11,655 bases of DNA from JBEKEX01 sp050013615 (GTDB lineage Bacteria; Chloroflexota; Anaerolineae; Anaerolineales; Anaerolineaceae), in assembly GCA_050013615.1 (NCBI GenBank), contig JBEKEX010000151.1, positions 1 through 11,655 on the forward strand, in the 5' to 3' direction. How positions within the stretch are numbered: the first letter of the stretch is position 1; each line of letters begins with the position of its first letter. The position numbers and the translations under genes were made by a program. Below the pieces are notes generated by a model. That model ran no database searches. It was not told the origin of the DNA and was given only the letters and a program-made list of their open reading frames with translations. Of the stretch, positions 1 through 6,848 are shown one piece after another.

Positions 1-78
1 ACAAAGTATAGCATACCCCGGGAAACCACCCGATCAGGTGCACAATGCATTGGCGATATTCTCACAACAAGTCTCTAC

Positions 79-106
79 TTGACAAATAGATGAACATCGA
101 TATAAT
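79..106 (+). promoter_or_regulatory. Sigma-70 promoter of the arsR-hgcAB locus
   Basis: The sequence shows a perfect -35 hexamer TTGACA (79-84) and a perfect -10 hexamer TATAAT (101-106) separated by 16 nt, about 20 nt before the regulator's start codon. This is the strongest promoter-like sequence in the window. No comparable promoter is seen in the short gap before hgcA, so it probably drives arsR, hgcA and hgcB together. The start of transcription is inferred, not seen. Confidence 0.8.
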
Positions 107-110
107 ATCG
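98..110. promoter_or_regulatory. 13-bp palindrome over the -10 box
   Basis: CGATAT-A-ATATCG is a perfect inverted repeat (6-bp arms, 1-nt centre) that contains the whole -10 hexamer. A repressor bound here would block RNA polymerase, so it is a possible operator. It differs from the TATAGA/TCTATA dyads nearby, and an AT-rich -10 region can be palindromic by chance, so the assignment is tentative. Confidence 0.4.
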
Positions 111-128
111 TATAGAAGGTTATCTATA
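111..128. promoter_or_regulatory. Candidate ArsR operator, copy 1
   Basis: TATAGA (111-116), a 6-nt spacer AGGTTA, then TCTATA (123-128) form a perfect 6-6-6 inverted repeat. It covers the ribosome binding site (AGAAGG, 114-119) and ends on the first base of the regulator's ATG. The same half-sites with the same spacing occur again at 444-461, which argues for a specific binding site. Binding by the adjacent ArsR-family protein is inferred. Confidence 0.6.
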
Positions 129-427
129 TGTCAGTTAACGACCCCATCCTGTTCGCAAAAGCTTTGGCCGATGAGACCCGGCAGAAGATCATGAAATTGA
201 CCTGCTGCCGCTGGCTTTCGGTCAACGAGATCGTCGAACACCTCAACGTCACACAGCCGACCGTTTCGCACCACCTGGCTATTTTGCGCGAAGCCCATCT
301 CGTCGACGTCAAGGAAAATGGGAAGCAAACGTTCTACCGACTCAACCAACAGCGCGTCTCGGTGTGCTGCGGCCAGATCATGACCAAATTCTCATCGGAG
401 GAAGAGATCCCCGAAGCCAGCCGGTAG
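128..427 (+). CDS. ArsR-family regulator, probable hgcAB repressor
   Basis: A 99-residue winged-helix protein with the ArsR/SmtB layout: N-terminal helix around LADETRQKIM (13-22), recognition helix around TQPTVSHHLAILREA (42-56), and beta wing around VKENGKQTFYRL (61-72). These proteins are dimeric repressors released from DNA when metal or metalloid binds. The classic As(III) motif (ELCVCDL) is absent: the aligned stretch reads LSVNEI. Instead there are two vicinal cysteine pairs, Cys26-Cys27 just before that helix and Cys80-Cys81 near the C-terminus, which could form a thiolate site for a soft metal or As(III). The start is set by AGAAGG 8 nt upstream. It lies 64 nt before hgcA on the same strand, between two identical dyads, so autoregulation plus control of hgcAB is likely. 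ArsR-like genes beside hgcAB are known in other methylators. The inducer cannot be told from sequence. Confidence 0.9.
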   Translation: MSVNDPILFAKALADETRQKIMKLTCCRWLSVNEIVEHLNVTQPTVSHHLAILREAHLVDVKENGKQTFYRLNQQRVSVCCGQIMTKFSSEEEIPEASR

Positions 428-439
428 TTTTTTTAAATA

Positions 440-465
440 AATGTATAGACGTCGGTCTATATATT
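440..465. promoter_or_regulatory. Candidate ArsR operator, copy 2, before hgcA
   Basis: The core TATAGA (444-449), 6-nt spacer, TCTATA (456-461) has half-sites and spacing identical to the dyad at 111-128. The symmetry extends: TATAGAC and GTCTATA pair perfectly around GTCG, and the 11-nt arms 440-450 and 455-465 pair with one mismatch. A weak -10-like TATATT (460-465) overlaps the right arm, but no good -35 is seen, so an internal hgcA promoter is doubtful. A run of seven T (428-434) lies just upstream without a GC-rich hairpin before it. Confidence 0.6.
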
Positions 466-491
466 CATCCTCATCTTGAAAGGCAAGCACC

Positions 492-1487
492 ATGCTCGAA
501 GCAATTCCGAATTCTTCAATTCCAACCATTTCCCCAACCAGCAGTCAGTTGACGGCTGCCGACCGCTGGGACCACTTCCTGACGCGCATAGGGTATCGGC
601 GTGGCGAACACCGTGTCACGCCCGGCCTCTATGCCATCGGCAGCCCCACCCCTGAATCGCCGGTATTCGTCTCGGCGAATTACACGCTCAGCTTCGACGC
701 CTTGCGCTCGGCCTTGGCCGGCGTGGACGGCTACATTTTGGTGCTCAACACCCGCGGGATCAACGTGTGGTGCACAGCCGGCAAAGGCACCTTCGGCACC
801 GGCGAGATCGTGCGGCGGGTGGACGCCACCCAACTCAAGGAAGTCGTCAGCCACCGCAAATTGATCCTGCCCCAATTGGGTGCGCCCGGCGTCGCCGCAC
901 ACGAGGTCAAGCAGCGCACCGGCTTCATGGTCGAATACGGCCCGGTGCGAGCAGCCGACCTGCCGGAATACCTCAAAACGCATAAAGCTACCGAGGAAAT
1001 GCGGCTCGTGCAGTTCCCGCTGCACGACCGCCTGGTGCTCATCCCGGTCGATATCACGCAAACCATCCTGCCAGCGCTGCTCGCTGCAGTGGTGCTTTAT
1101 TTCATCGGCGGCATCGTATACTCACTGGCAGCGATCACTATCCTGCTGGCCGGGGTCGTCTTGTTCCCCATCCTGCTGCCCTGGCTCCCCACGCCCAACT
1201 TCAGCACCAAGGGATTCATCCTGGGAGGGCTGGCAGCATTGCCCTTTGCGCTGGCAAGCCTGTTCCTGTATCAGGATTGGAGCTGGTACCGGCAAGCCGG
1301 ACAGGCTTTGGGATTCCTGCTCGCCATGCCAGCCGCCATTGCTTTCATCTCCCTCAATTTCACCGGCTCGACCCCCTTCACCTCCCGCAGCGGCGTCAGG
1401 AAAGAGATCTTCACCTACATCCGGGCCATGGCCGGGATGGCCGGCATTGGCACGATCCTCATGATTATATTTGCCTTCATCCGTTGA
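492..1487 (+). CDS. hgcA: HgcA, corrinoid protein of mercury methylation
   Basis: HgcA transfers a methyl group from its corrinoid cofactor to Hg(II), giving methylmercury. This 331-residue protein matches the family length (about 340). The N-terminal corrinoid-binding domain (about 25-185) holds the diagnostic cap helix at 91-98, N-V-W-C-T-A-G-K, followed by GTFGT. Cys94 is the predicted lower axial cobalt ligand, equivalent to Cys93 of Pseudodesulfovibrio mercurii ND132. Other family blocks are SPVFVSANY (56-64), SHRKLILPQLG (120-130), GVAAHEVKQRTGF (133-145) and YGPVRA (149-154). The C-terminal part has five predicted membrane helices (about 190-208, 210-231, 240-260, 269-288, 312-330) and the conserved NFTGSTPFTS (289-298) before SGVRKE. 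The residue after the Cys is Thr, where Ala is usual. GAAAGG (478-483) lies 8 nt before the ATG. CdhD/CFeSP paralogues lack this Cys motif and the membrane tail, so HgcA is secure. Confidence 0.96.
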   Translation: MLEAIPNSSIPTISPTSSQLTAADRWDHFLTRIGYRRGEHRVTPGLYAIGSPTPESPVFVSANYTLSFDALRSALAGVDGYILVLNTRGINVWCTAGKGTFGTGEIVRRVDATQLKEVVSHRKLILPQLGAPGVAAHEVKQRTGFMVEYGPVRAADLPEYLKTHKATEEMRLVQFPLHDRLVLIPVDITQTILPALLAAVVLYFIGGIVYSLAAITILLAGVVLFPILLPWLPTPNFSTKGFILGGLAALPFALASLFLYQDWSWYRQAGQALGFLLAMPAAIAFISLNFTGSTPFTSRSGVRKEIFTYIRAMAGMAGIGTILMIIFAFIR

Positions 1488-1492
1488 AAGGA
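1486..1492 (+). promoter_or_regulatory. Ribosome binding site of hgcB, overlapping the hgcA stop
   Basis: GAAAGGA begins inside the hgcA TGA stop codon and ends 7 nt before the hgcB ATG. The arrangement supports co-translation of hgcA and hgcB from one message and fixes the hgcB start at 1500. Confidence 0.7.
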
Positions 1493-1499
1493 TGCACCC

Positions 1500-1802
1500 A
1501 TGTTGAACGCTTATCAAACCAACACGCTCGTCTTTAACCCAGTCCTTTGCAATGGTTGTTCCTTGTGCGTAGCCGTCTGCCCGCATGCCGTGTTCGCCAT
1601 GGATGGACGCCGAGCCGAGCTGGTGCAACCGGAAGCTTGCATGGAATGCGGCGCCTGCCAGTTGAACTGCGTGACGGGTGCCATCAGCGTCGAAAGCGGC
1701 GTCGGATGTGCCAGCGCCATGATCAACGCTGCACTGAAAGGCCAACGCGAAGTCTCGTGCGGTGGGCCTGACTCATGCGATGGCTCTTGCACGTGTTCGT
1801 AG
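1500..1802 (+). CDS. hgcB: HgcB, two-cluster ferredoxin of mercury methylation
   Basis: A 100-residue ferredoxin, close to the usual 95 or so for HgcB, 12 nt after hgcA. It carries two CX2CX2CX3C motifs (Cys17-20-23-27 and Cys47-50-53-57), which bind two [4Fe-4S] clusters. HgcB is thought to reduce the HgcA corrinoid and to pass Hg(II) through its extra cysteines. Family-specific blocks are CPHAVFAM (27-34), CMECGAC (47-53) and SGVGCA (66-71), where Cys70 corresponds to the conserved Cys73 of strain ND132. The C-terminus is cysteine-rich (Cys87, Cys93, Cys97, Cys99) and ends C-T-C-S; the terminal Cys-Cys pair common in HgcB is replaced by C-x-C plus further cysteines. Position beside hgcA, family motifs and length together make the call firm. 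Confidence 0.95.
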   Translation: MLNAYQTNTLVFNPVLCNGCSLCVAVCPHAVFAMDGRRAELVQPEACMECGACQLNCVTGAISVESGVGCASAMINAALKGQREVSCGGPDSCDGSCTCS

Positions 1803-1862
1803 ATACACCCCTTCCGAACACTTGCCAGATTCATGCCCGCTTTCAGGATACTTCTTCACCTC

Positions 1863-1887
1863 TGCCATAGGCCACATACCTATGGCA
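1863..1887. terminator. 9-bp hairpin between the converging hgcB and ABC permease genes
   Basis: TGCCATAGG (1863-1871) and CCTATGGCA (1879-1887) form a perfect 9-bp stem with a 7-nt loop, 61 nt after hgcB and 43 nt beyond the permease's stop codon on the other strand. Its place between convergent genes suits a shared terminator. Neither strand has a clean U-run after the stem, so it may be an attenuated or Rho-assisted terminator, or simply a stabilising stem-loop. I see nothing else in the 1803-1930 gap. Confidence 0.5.
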
Positions 1888-1930
1888 AGCAAGTTCTTAT
1901 AAAATCCGTTCCGAAGACACTTTATGGTCT

Positions 1931-3274
1931 CTATTCGTATTTCAATGCATTGACCGGCACCAAAGTCGCTGCCCGCAGCGCCGGGTACAAACCGGAGAGC
2001 AGTCCTATAACGGTGGCAAATACCAGGGCAAAGATCGGCAGCCAGAAAGGAGTTGAAGTAGCCATGGTTGGCACAGAACTGCCACCGCTGGCGGCCTGTC
2101 CGGCAAAATAGGACAGTGCTACCGCATTCAATAGCACACTACTACCCCAACCCAAGATCACACCTCCCAGACCGCCTACAAAGCCGATCCCTGCCGCTTC
2201 ACCAAGGAAGATACTCAAAATGTCCTTGTTCTTGGCACCGATGGCTTTCATGAGGCCAATTTCACGCGTACGTTCGAGGATTGCCATCGTCATCGTATTG
2301 GCAATGCCGATCGCAGCCACCAGTAAAGCAATGGCGCCCACCCCACCAAAGATCACTTGCAGCACCAAAAAAAAGCTGTTGATGCTTTGCACGGTCGATT
2401 GGGGTGTATTGGCCTGGTAGCCCAGGTTGTTGATGGCTTTGGCAATATCCAGCACCGATTTCGTGTCGTTGGCTTTCACCAACAACAGGGAATAGCCCTC
2501 TTTGTTACGGTTGATCCGTGTGCCACGCACCCATTCGTTATAGGCCGTCACGTCATCCGACGACATGTAGATTATACTGTCAGAATTTCCACGGGTCTCT
2601 TTGAGGATGCCCACAATGCGGACGCTGATAGTTTTGTTGATCGGCTGCCCGTCCGACGTATATTTCGTCAGTACCAATTTGACTTGTTGATTGAGCAAAT
2701 CAGGAGGTGTCGGAGTGGGATCATTGGGACGGGCCTTTGGATCGTAAAAATTTTTGGTGATCCAACTACCAAGGATGGCTGTCCCTTTTTCCAATGTAGA
2801 TTGGCCCTGGTCAACCTCCAATCCCATATCGGCCAGATCGGTCACATTTACTCCGGTAATTGTTCCAGAAGCATGTAACTTTCCGTAGATCATGTCCATG
2901 CTGGTTTGTAAATAATCTTCGGTCACAACCTGTTTGACATTCGGAATGGCCACAATATTCTGGATAGCCGTCGGCGTAAGATATTTAGTACTATCGCTGC
3001 CACTGTTCGCGCTACCACCACCGCCCATCACAACCATCCCACCCGAAGAACCTTTCACTTCAGTTGTGGAATATCCAGGGTACACCTCAATGCTGGTGAG
3101 ATCGTTGATGCCGTATAACTGGCTGGTGGCGTTCTTTTGCAAACCAACTGCCAGGGAAACCAAGATCACCACAGCGGCCGTCCCAATGACGACGCCTACC
3201 GCTGTCAACGCCACCCGGCCTTTACGACGGTTCAGGTTATACAGGATCAATTCCAACAGATCACGAAATTTCAT
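1931..3274 (-). CDS. MacB/FtsX-type ABC transporter permease
   Basis: A 447-residue permease of the type VII (MacB/LolCDE/FtsX) ABC family, which act as mechanotransmitters or extrude substrates from the outer face of the membrane rather than moving them through a pore. Membrane helix 1 (about 22-46) follows the typical RRKGRVALTAVGVVIG opening. A large external MacB-PCD-like domain (about 48-300) contains a Gly/Ser-rich insertion (74-96). Three C-terminal helices follow (about 299-329, 353-385, 411-436), with the FtsX-family motif ERTREIGLMKAIGAKNKDI (334-352) and the usual ending GLYPALRAATLVPVNALKYE (428-447). AGGGA lies a few bases before the ATG. It is the last gene of a four-gene operon, 29 nt after the secreted-protein gene. 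The ATPase is a separate polypeptide (5078-5794), unlike fused E. coli MacB. The substrate is unknown. Confidence 0.92.
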   Translation of the reverse strand: MKFRDLLELILYNLNRRKGRVALTAVGVVIGTAAVVILVSLAVGLQKNATSQLYGINDLTSIEVYPGYSTTEVKGSSGGMVVMGGGGSANSGSDSTKYLTPTAIQNIVAIPNVKQVVTEDYLQTSMDMIYGKLHASGTITGVNVTDLADMGLEVDQGQSTLEKGTAILGSWITKNFYDPKARPNDPTPTPPDLLNQQVKLVLTKYTSDGQPINKTISVRIVGILKETRGNSDSIIYMSSDDVTAYNEWVRGTRINRNKEGYSLLLVKANDTKSVLDIAKAINNLGYQANTPQSTVQSINSFFLVLQVIFGGVGAIALLVAAIGIANTMTMAILERTREIGLMKAIGAKNKDILSIFLGEAAGIGFVGGLGGVILGWGSSVLLNAVALSYFAGQAASGGSSVPTMATSTPFWLPIFALVFATVIGLLSGLYPALRAATLVPVNALKYE

Positions 3275-5077
3275 AAAAATTCCCTGCTTGCTCTGAAATC
3301 TCTTTATCCACCCTTGCCGCCACTCATTGGGGATAAAGGATTGATCTCGACCGGTGTCGATTCAGTTGGCACAGAGGTAGCCGGAGTACTGCTACCCAAA
3401 CCGAGCAACCCCTTGAAGAATCTGCCAACCTTTTGCCAGAAGGTCTCCTGCTGGCCGACGATGATTTGCCCGGTGCCAATCGCACCGCCGGAAGTGCCTT
3501 CCGGACCCACCGGCGTAATCTCCATGGCTGGCTGCACATCGATGTGGATCTTTTGCTCCACCGTTCGCGGCTGGTTGAAGTCATCGGTGTAATTGATGAC
3601 CACGTCGATATCCATCGGCCCGTCCTGGTCTGGAATCATGTTCGCATCCAGAGTATAGTAACCGCCCGGGTCGAGCGCTCCCACCAGGGAAACATTATTC
3701 GTGATCTCGGCCCCATCCGCCGTCACCTTCATATTTCCCAGAACCGTGCTCTTCTTTCCCAAATTGGTTACCTGCAACGGCAATACATTCGTCGTTTGGG
3801 CCGTGAACACACCCGGATCCCGGTAGAAGTTGATATCAAGCTGCGGCAACGAATAGACCAACAAGGTAATCACCTGGTCATCCACGATCTGGTTACCCTT
3901 GGTGTTGGTATAGACGAAAGAAATCTTTAGCGTATAAACGCCCGGCTGCGTGGTGGTGTTCACGATCAACTTCTGGGTCAGTGTAGCGGAAGCACCCTTT
4001 TTCAAGTTCCCGATATATACCAGGTTGGAACTGTTCAACGGGGCGAAATTTGTCAATTCACCGCTCGAGCCGGATACTCCGCCAACTTGGGGAGTGCCAC
4101 TGGTCGAGGCGGATGAAGAAGCTCCCCCACCAAGAACCATGGTCACACCCAGGGCGTCCGAACTACCCAAGTTGTTCACAACCAGGTTCAGGCCGAATGC
4201 AGTACCCGGTTGTAGCAAATCGACGTCCGTCTTATAGCTGGACACCACCAGTTGAGCGTGATTGCCCGGTGTTGGTGTAGAGGTAGCATAATAAGTCGAC
4301 CCACTCGAAATAGATGTGGTCAGCGTGAGTGAAAAAGAGTCCGTGTACGAGGTGCCCGTTGCATCCGAATAGGTCACTTTGGCAGTGACCGTCCCTACGC
4401 TGGTCCAAGCCAGCTCGTCAGCACCCAGAAAAGTCTGTGTGGCAGTGAATTTTCCACCGCCGTCGATCCCTTGGGTAGTGCTTACCCCTCCCGTTCCCTG
4501 TGGGTAGAAGTTGGTACCGCCATCGAAGGCCACTACCACGTTGTAGGCGCGTCCAGTGCCGTTATTTTGCAAGACAACAGCCAAGACGAACTCCTCGCCG
4601 GCAGCCACCGCACCGGAATTGAGGTAATATGAATTAACCACCAACATCGGCCGACCCGGCACTGCCGGCGCCTGGACCGTGGTGGTCAAGTTGACGGTTT
4701 GTTGGTCACTACTAGAAGATATCTTTATCACTTCCTTGTCATTCTGACCGGAAACGGCGCTGGACGGCACAGGGACGTCCACCGTCACTGATACGCTATC
4801 GCCGGGCGAGATCGTCACACTAGATTGCTCGGCACTGGGCGCCGGCGTCCAGCCACTGATCGAGGACACGCTGATCGCCAGGCTCAACGGATCTGCGGCA
4901 GAAAGGTTTTGTAAGGTCAGTGTGTAAGAGATCACTGACCCTGGGATGCCCGATTTTGCCGATGAATCCGCAGACACGCTAAAAGCCGGGCTACTCGGAG
5001 CCGGAGTGCTGGTCGAGGTCGGCGGCGTGGTGGGTGTCTGAGTATCCGTTGGGGTTTCGGTTGGAGTTTCAGTCGTG

Positions 5078-5793
<716 letters not shown>

Positions 5794-5794
<1 letters not shown>

Positions 5795-6585
5795 CAACCC
5801 GCCCCGCCGACCGACCCTCCGCTCGACGATGTCAGGCCGGAAAAGAGCGAACCAATGAATTGCGGCAGCGCAGCCAACAGCACGAGCACCAACAAAGAGA
5901 AGGCTGTGGCGCCCCAGGCCTTGGCACGCGTCAACCCGCTGAGCGGCTGCACGCCGTACAGCAGCAGAGCGATTTGCCAGATGAAATAGATATCCACCTG
6001 CGCCAAAATCCCGGAGAGAAACGCCGTGCCTCCACCCGAAACGGTGACAAAGCCCGAAAGGCCGGAGGCAGTGATCAGTGAGTGCGTAAAGAGCACCACC
6101 CCGATCTGCACCACCTGGCGCACGGCCAGCGGCAGCATCGTCCACGCTACCAGGTTATAGGATCGAACGCTGTGGGCGCGGCTGCCGGTGAGAGTGAGGC
6201 TCAAGTGCAGCACAATGCTCAGGAGGAACCAGGTGATCCAGATCTCCAGCAGTGAACTGACGATCGGGAAAACATAGGTGAACAGCGCCGAGCTCTGTGA
6301 CGATTGGGCGCCCTTGAACTGCGCCTGCTGGTCGGGAGTCAGATATTGGAAATTATCCGGCGTGGTTGCGCTGCTGATGATAACATTCTGGCGGATAGGC
6401 CCGGCAATCAGCCCGGCCAGGATGGCCAGAATCGATAATAGCAGGAGTGGCGTCAGCCAGGTGGCTTTCTCCTGTGCGACGATCGTTTGGATGGCGGTTT
6501 TGGGATGAATGAAGGTAGGTATCACCCAATCCAAATGGAACCGTTTCGTTCCGGTGTCAGTAGGTTGCATTGCTACAGAATCCAT
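5794..6585 (-). CDS. Yip1-like integral membrane protein
   Basis: A 263-residue membrane protein resembling the Yip1 domain family. A soluble N-terminus (WVIPTFIHPKTAIQTIVAQ, 20-38) is the usual opening before the first of about five membrane helices (approximately 44-64, 103-132, 146-168, 195-212, 225-247); a Gly/Ser-rich tail ends the protein. Bacterial Yip1-like proteins often sit next to ABC exporters, but their biochemical role is poorly known. Start: GAGG (6592-6595) lies about 6 nt before the ATG. It is the first gene of the operon with the ATPase, secreted protein and permease, and its stop overlaps the ATPase start by one base, so the proteins are probably made together. Confidence 0.78.
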
Positions 6586-6652
6586 GATTTACCTCGACTG
6601 GTGAGTAATAGTACTTATTTTAGACGTTGGAAAGGTTGGTTTTGTTCCCGTC

Positions 6653-6664
6653 TGTGATATCACA
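6653..6664. promoter_or_regulatory. 12-bp palindrome upstream of the Yip1-ABC operon
   Basis: TGTGATATCACA is a perfect palindrome about 68-79 nt before the Yip1 start, in the only gap from which the operon could be transcribed. It resembles a Crp/Fnr-type site with a spacer of 2 instead of 6, so it is probably not a standard Crp site. I found no convincing -35/-10 pair on the minus strand nearby. A possible operator, weakly supported. Confidence 0.35.
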
Positions 6665-6738
6665 ATTCAATAAACGACTCTTCCGCAGAAAAATCGCCTG
6701 ATGAATTCGGTCAGTCCGAATTTCATAGTCGTACGTTA

Positions 6739-6759
6739 TTAAAACCGTCGCGGTTTTAA
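6739..6759. repeat. Inverted repeat TTAAAACCG-TCG-CGGTTTTAA
   Basis: A perfect 9-bp inverted repeat with a 3-nt centre, in the 263-nt gap between the membrane-protein gene (6849-8153) and the Yip1 operon. A short GC core flanked by A and T runs looks like a small bidirectional Rho-independent terminator, but only three GC pairs support the stem. It may act with the hairpin at 6793-6828 to separate the two minus-strand units. Confidence 0.4.
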
Positions 6760-6792
6760 AACAAGCCGGTCACAAATCCGCCCCTTAATATA

Positions 6793-6828
6793 GGAGAGAG
6801 ACGGCCATTGTCGGCCTCGTCCCTCTCC
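6793..6828 (-). terminator. Hairpin after the PadR-linked membrane-protein gene
   Basis: GGAGAGAGACGGCC (6793-6806) pairs with GGCCTCGTCCCTCTCC (6813-6828), allowing a 2-nt bulge or one mismatch, with a 6-nt loop. This is the most stable-looking stem in the gap. It lies 20 nt beyond the stop codon at 6849 in the direction of transcription, followed on the minus strand by TATATTAAGG, a weak T-rich stretch. It probably ends the PadR transcript. Confidence 0.5.
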
Positions 6829-6848
6829 CGATTCTACCAGTATTAATC

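Noticed and set aside
428..434. Run of seven T after the regulator gene as a terminator
   Set aside because: No GC-rich hairpin precedes it, and hgcA follows closely with only a weak promoter-like sequence, so read-through is more likely.
492..1487. Reading this gene as the corrinoid subunit of acetyl-CoA synthase (CdhD/AcsC)
   Set aside because: The N-V-W-C cap helix, the five membrane helices at the C-terminus, the 331-residue length and the adjacent HgcB-like ferredoxin all fit HgcA and not CFeSP.
1833..2111. Open frame on the plus strand after hgcB
   Set aside because: It has no recognisable protein features and most of it lies antisense to the permease gene.
5020..5075. Repetitive stretch as a DNA repeat or CRISPR-like element
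   Set aside because: It encodes the Thr/Pro/Glu-rich linker of the secreted protein; the repeats are short codon-level repeats without spacers.
5795..6145. N-terminal extension of the ABC ATPase up to 6145
   Set aside because: The extra residues are Arg/Gly/Ala-rich and out of frame with the Yip1-like gene; family similarity starts at the ATG at 5794, which overlaps the Yip1 stop.
6653..6664. Crp/Fnr binding site
   Set aside because: The arms TGTGA/TCACA are right but the spacer is 2 nt rather than 6, so only an unspecified palindrome is reported.
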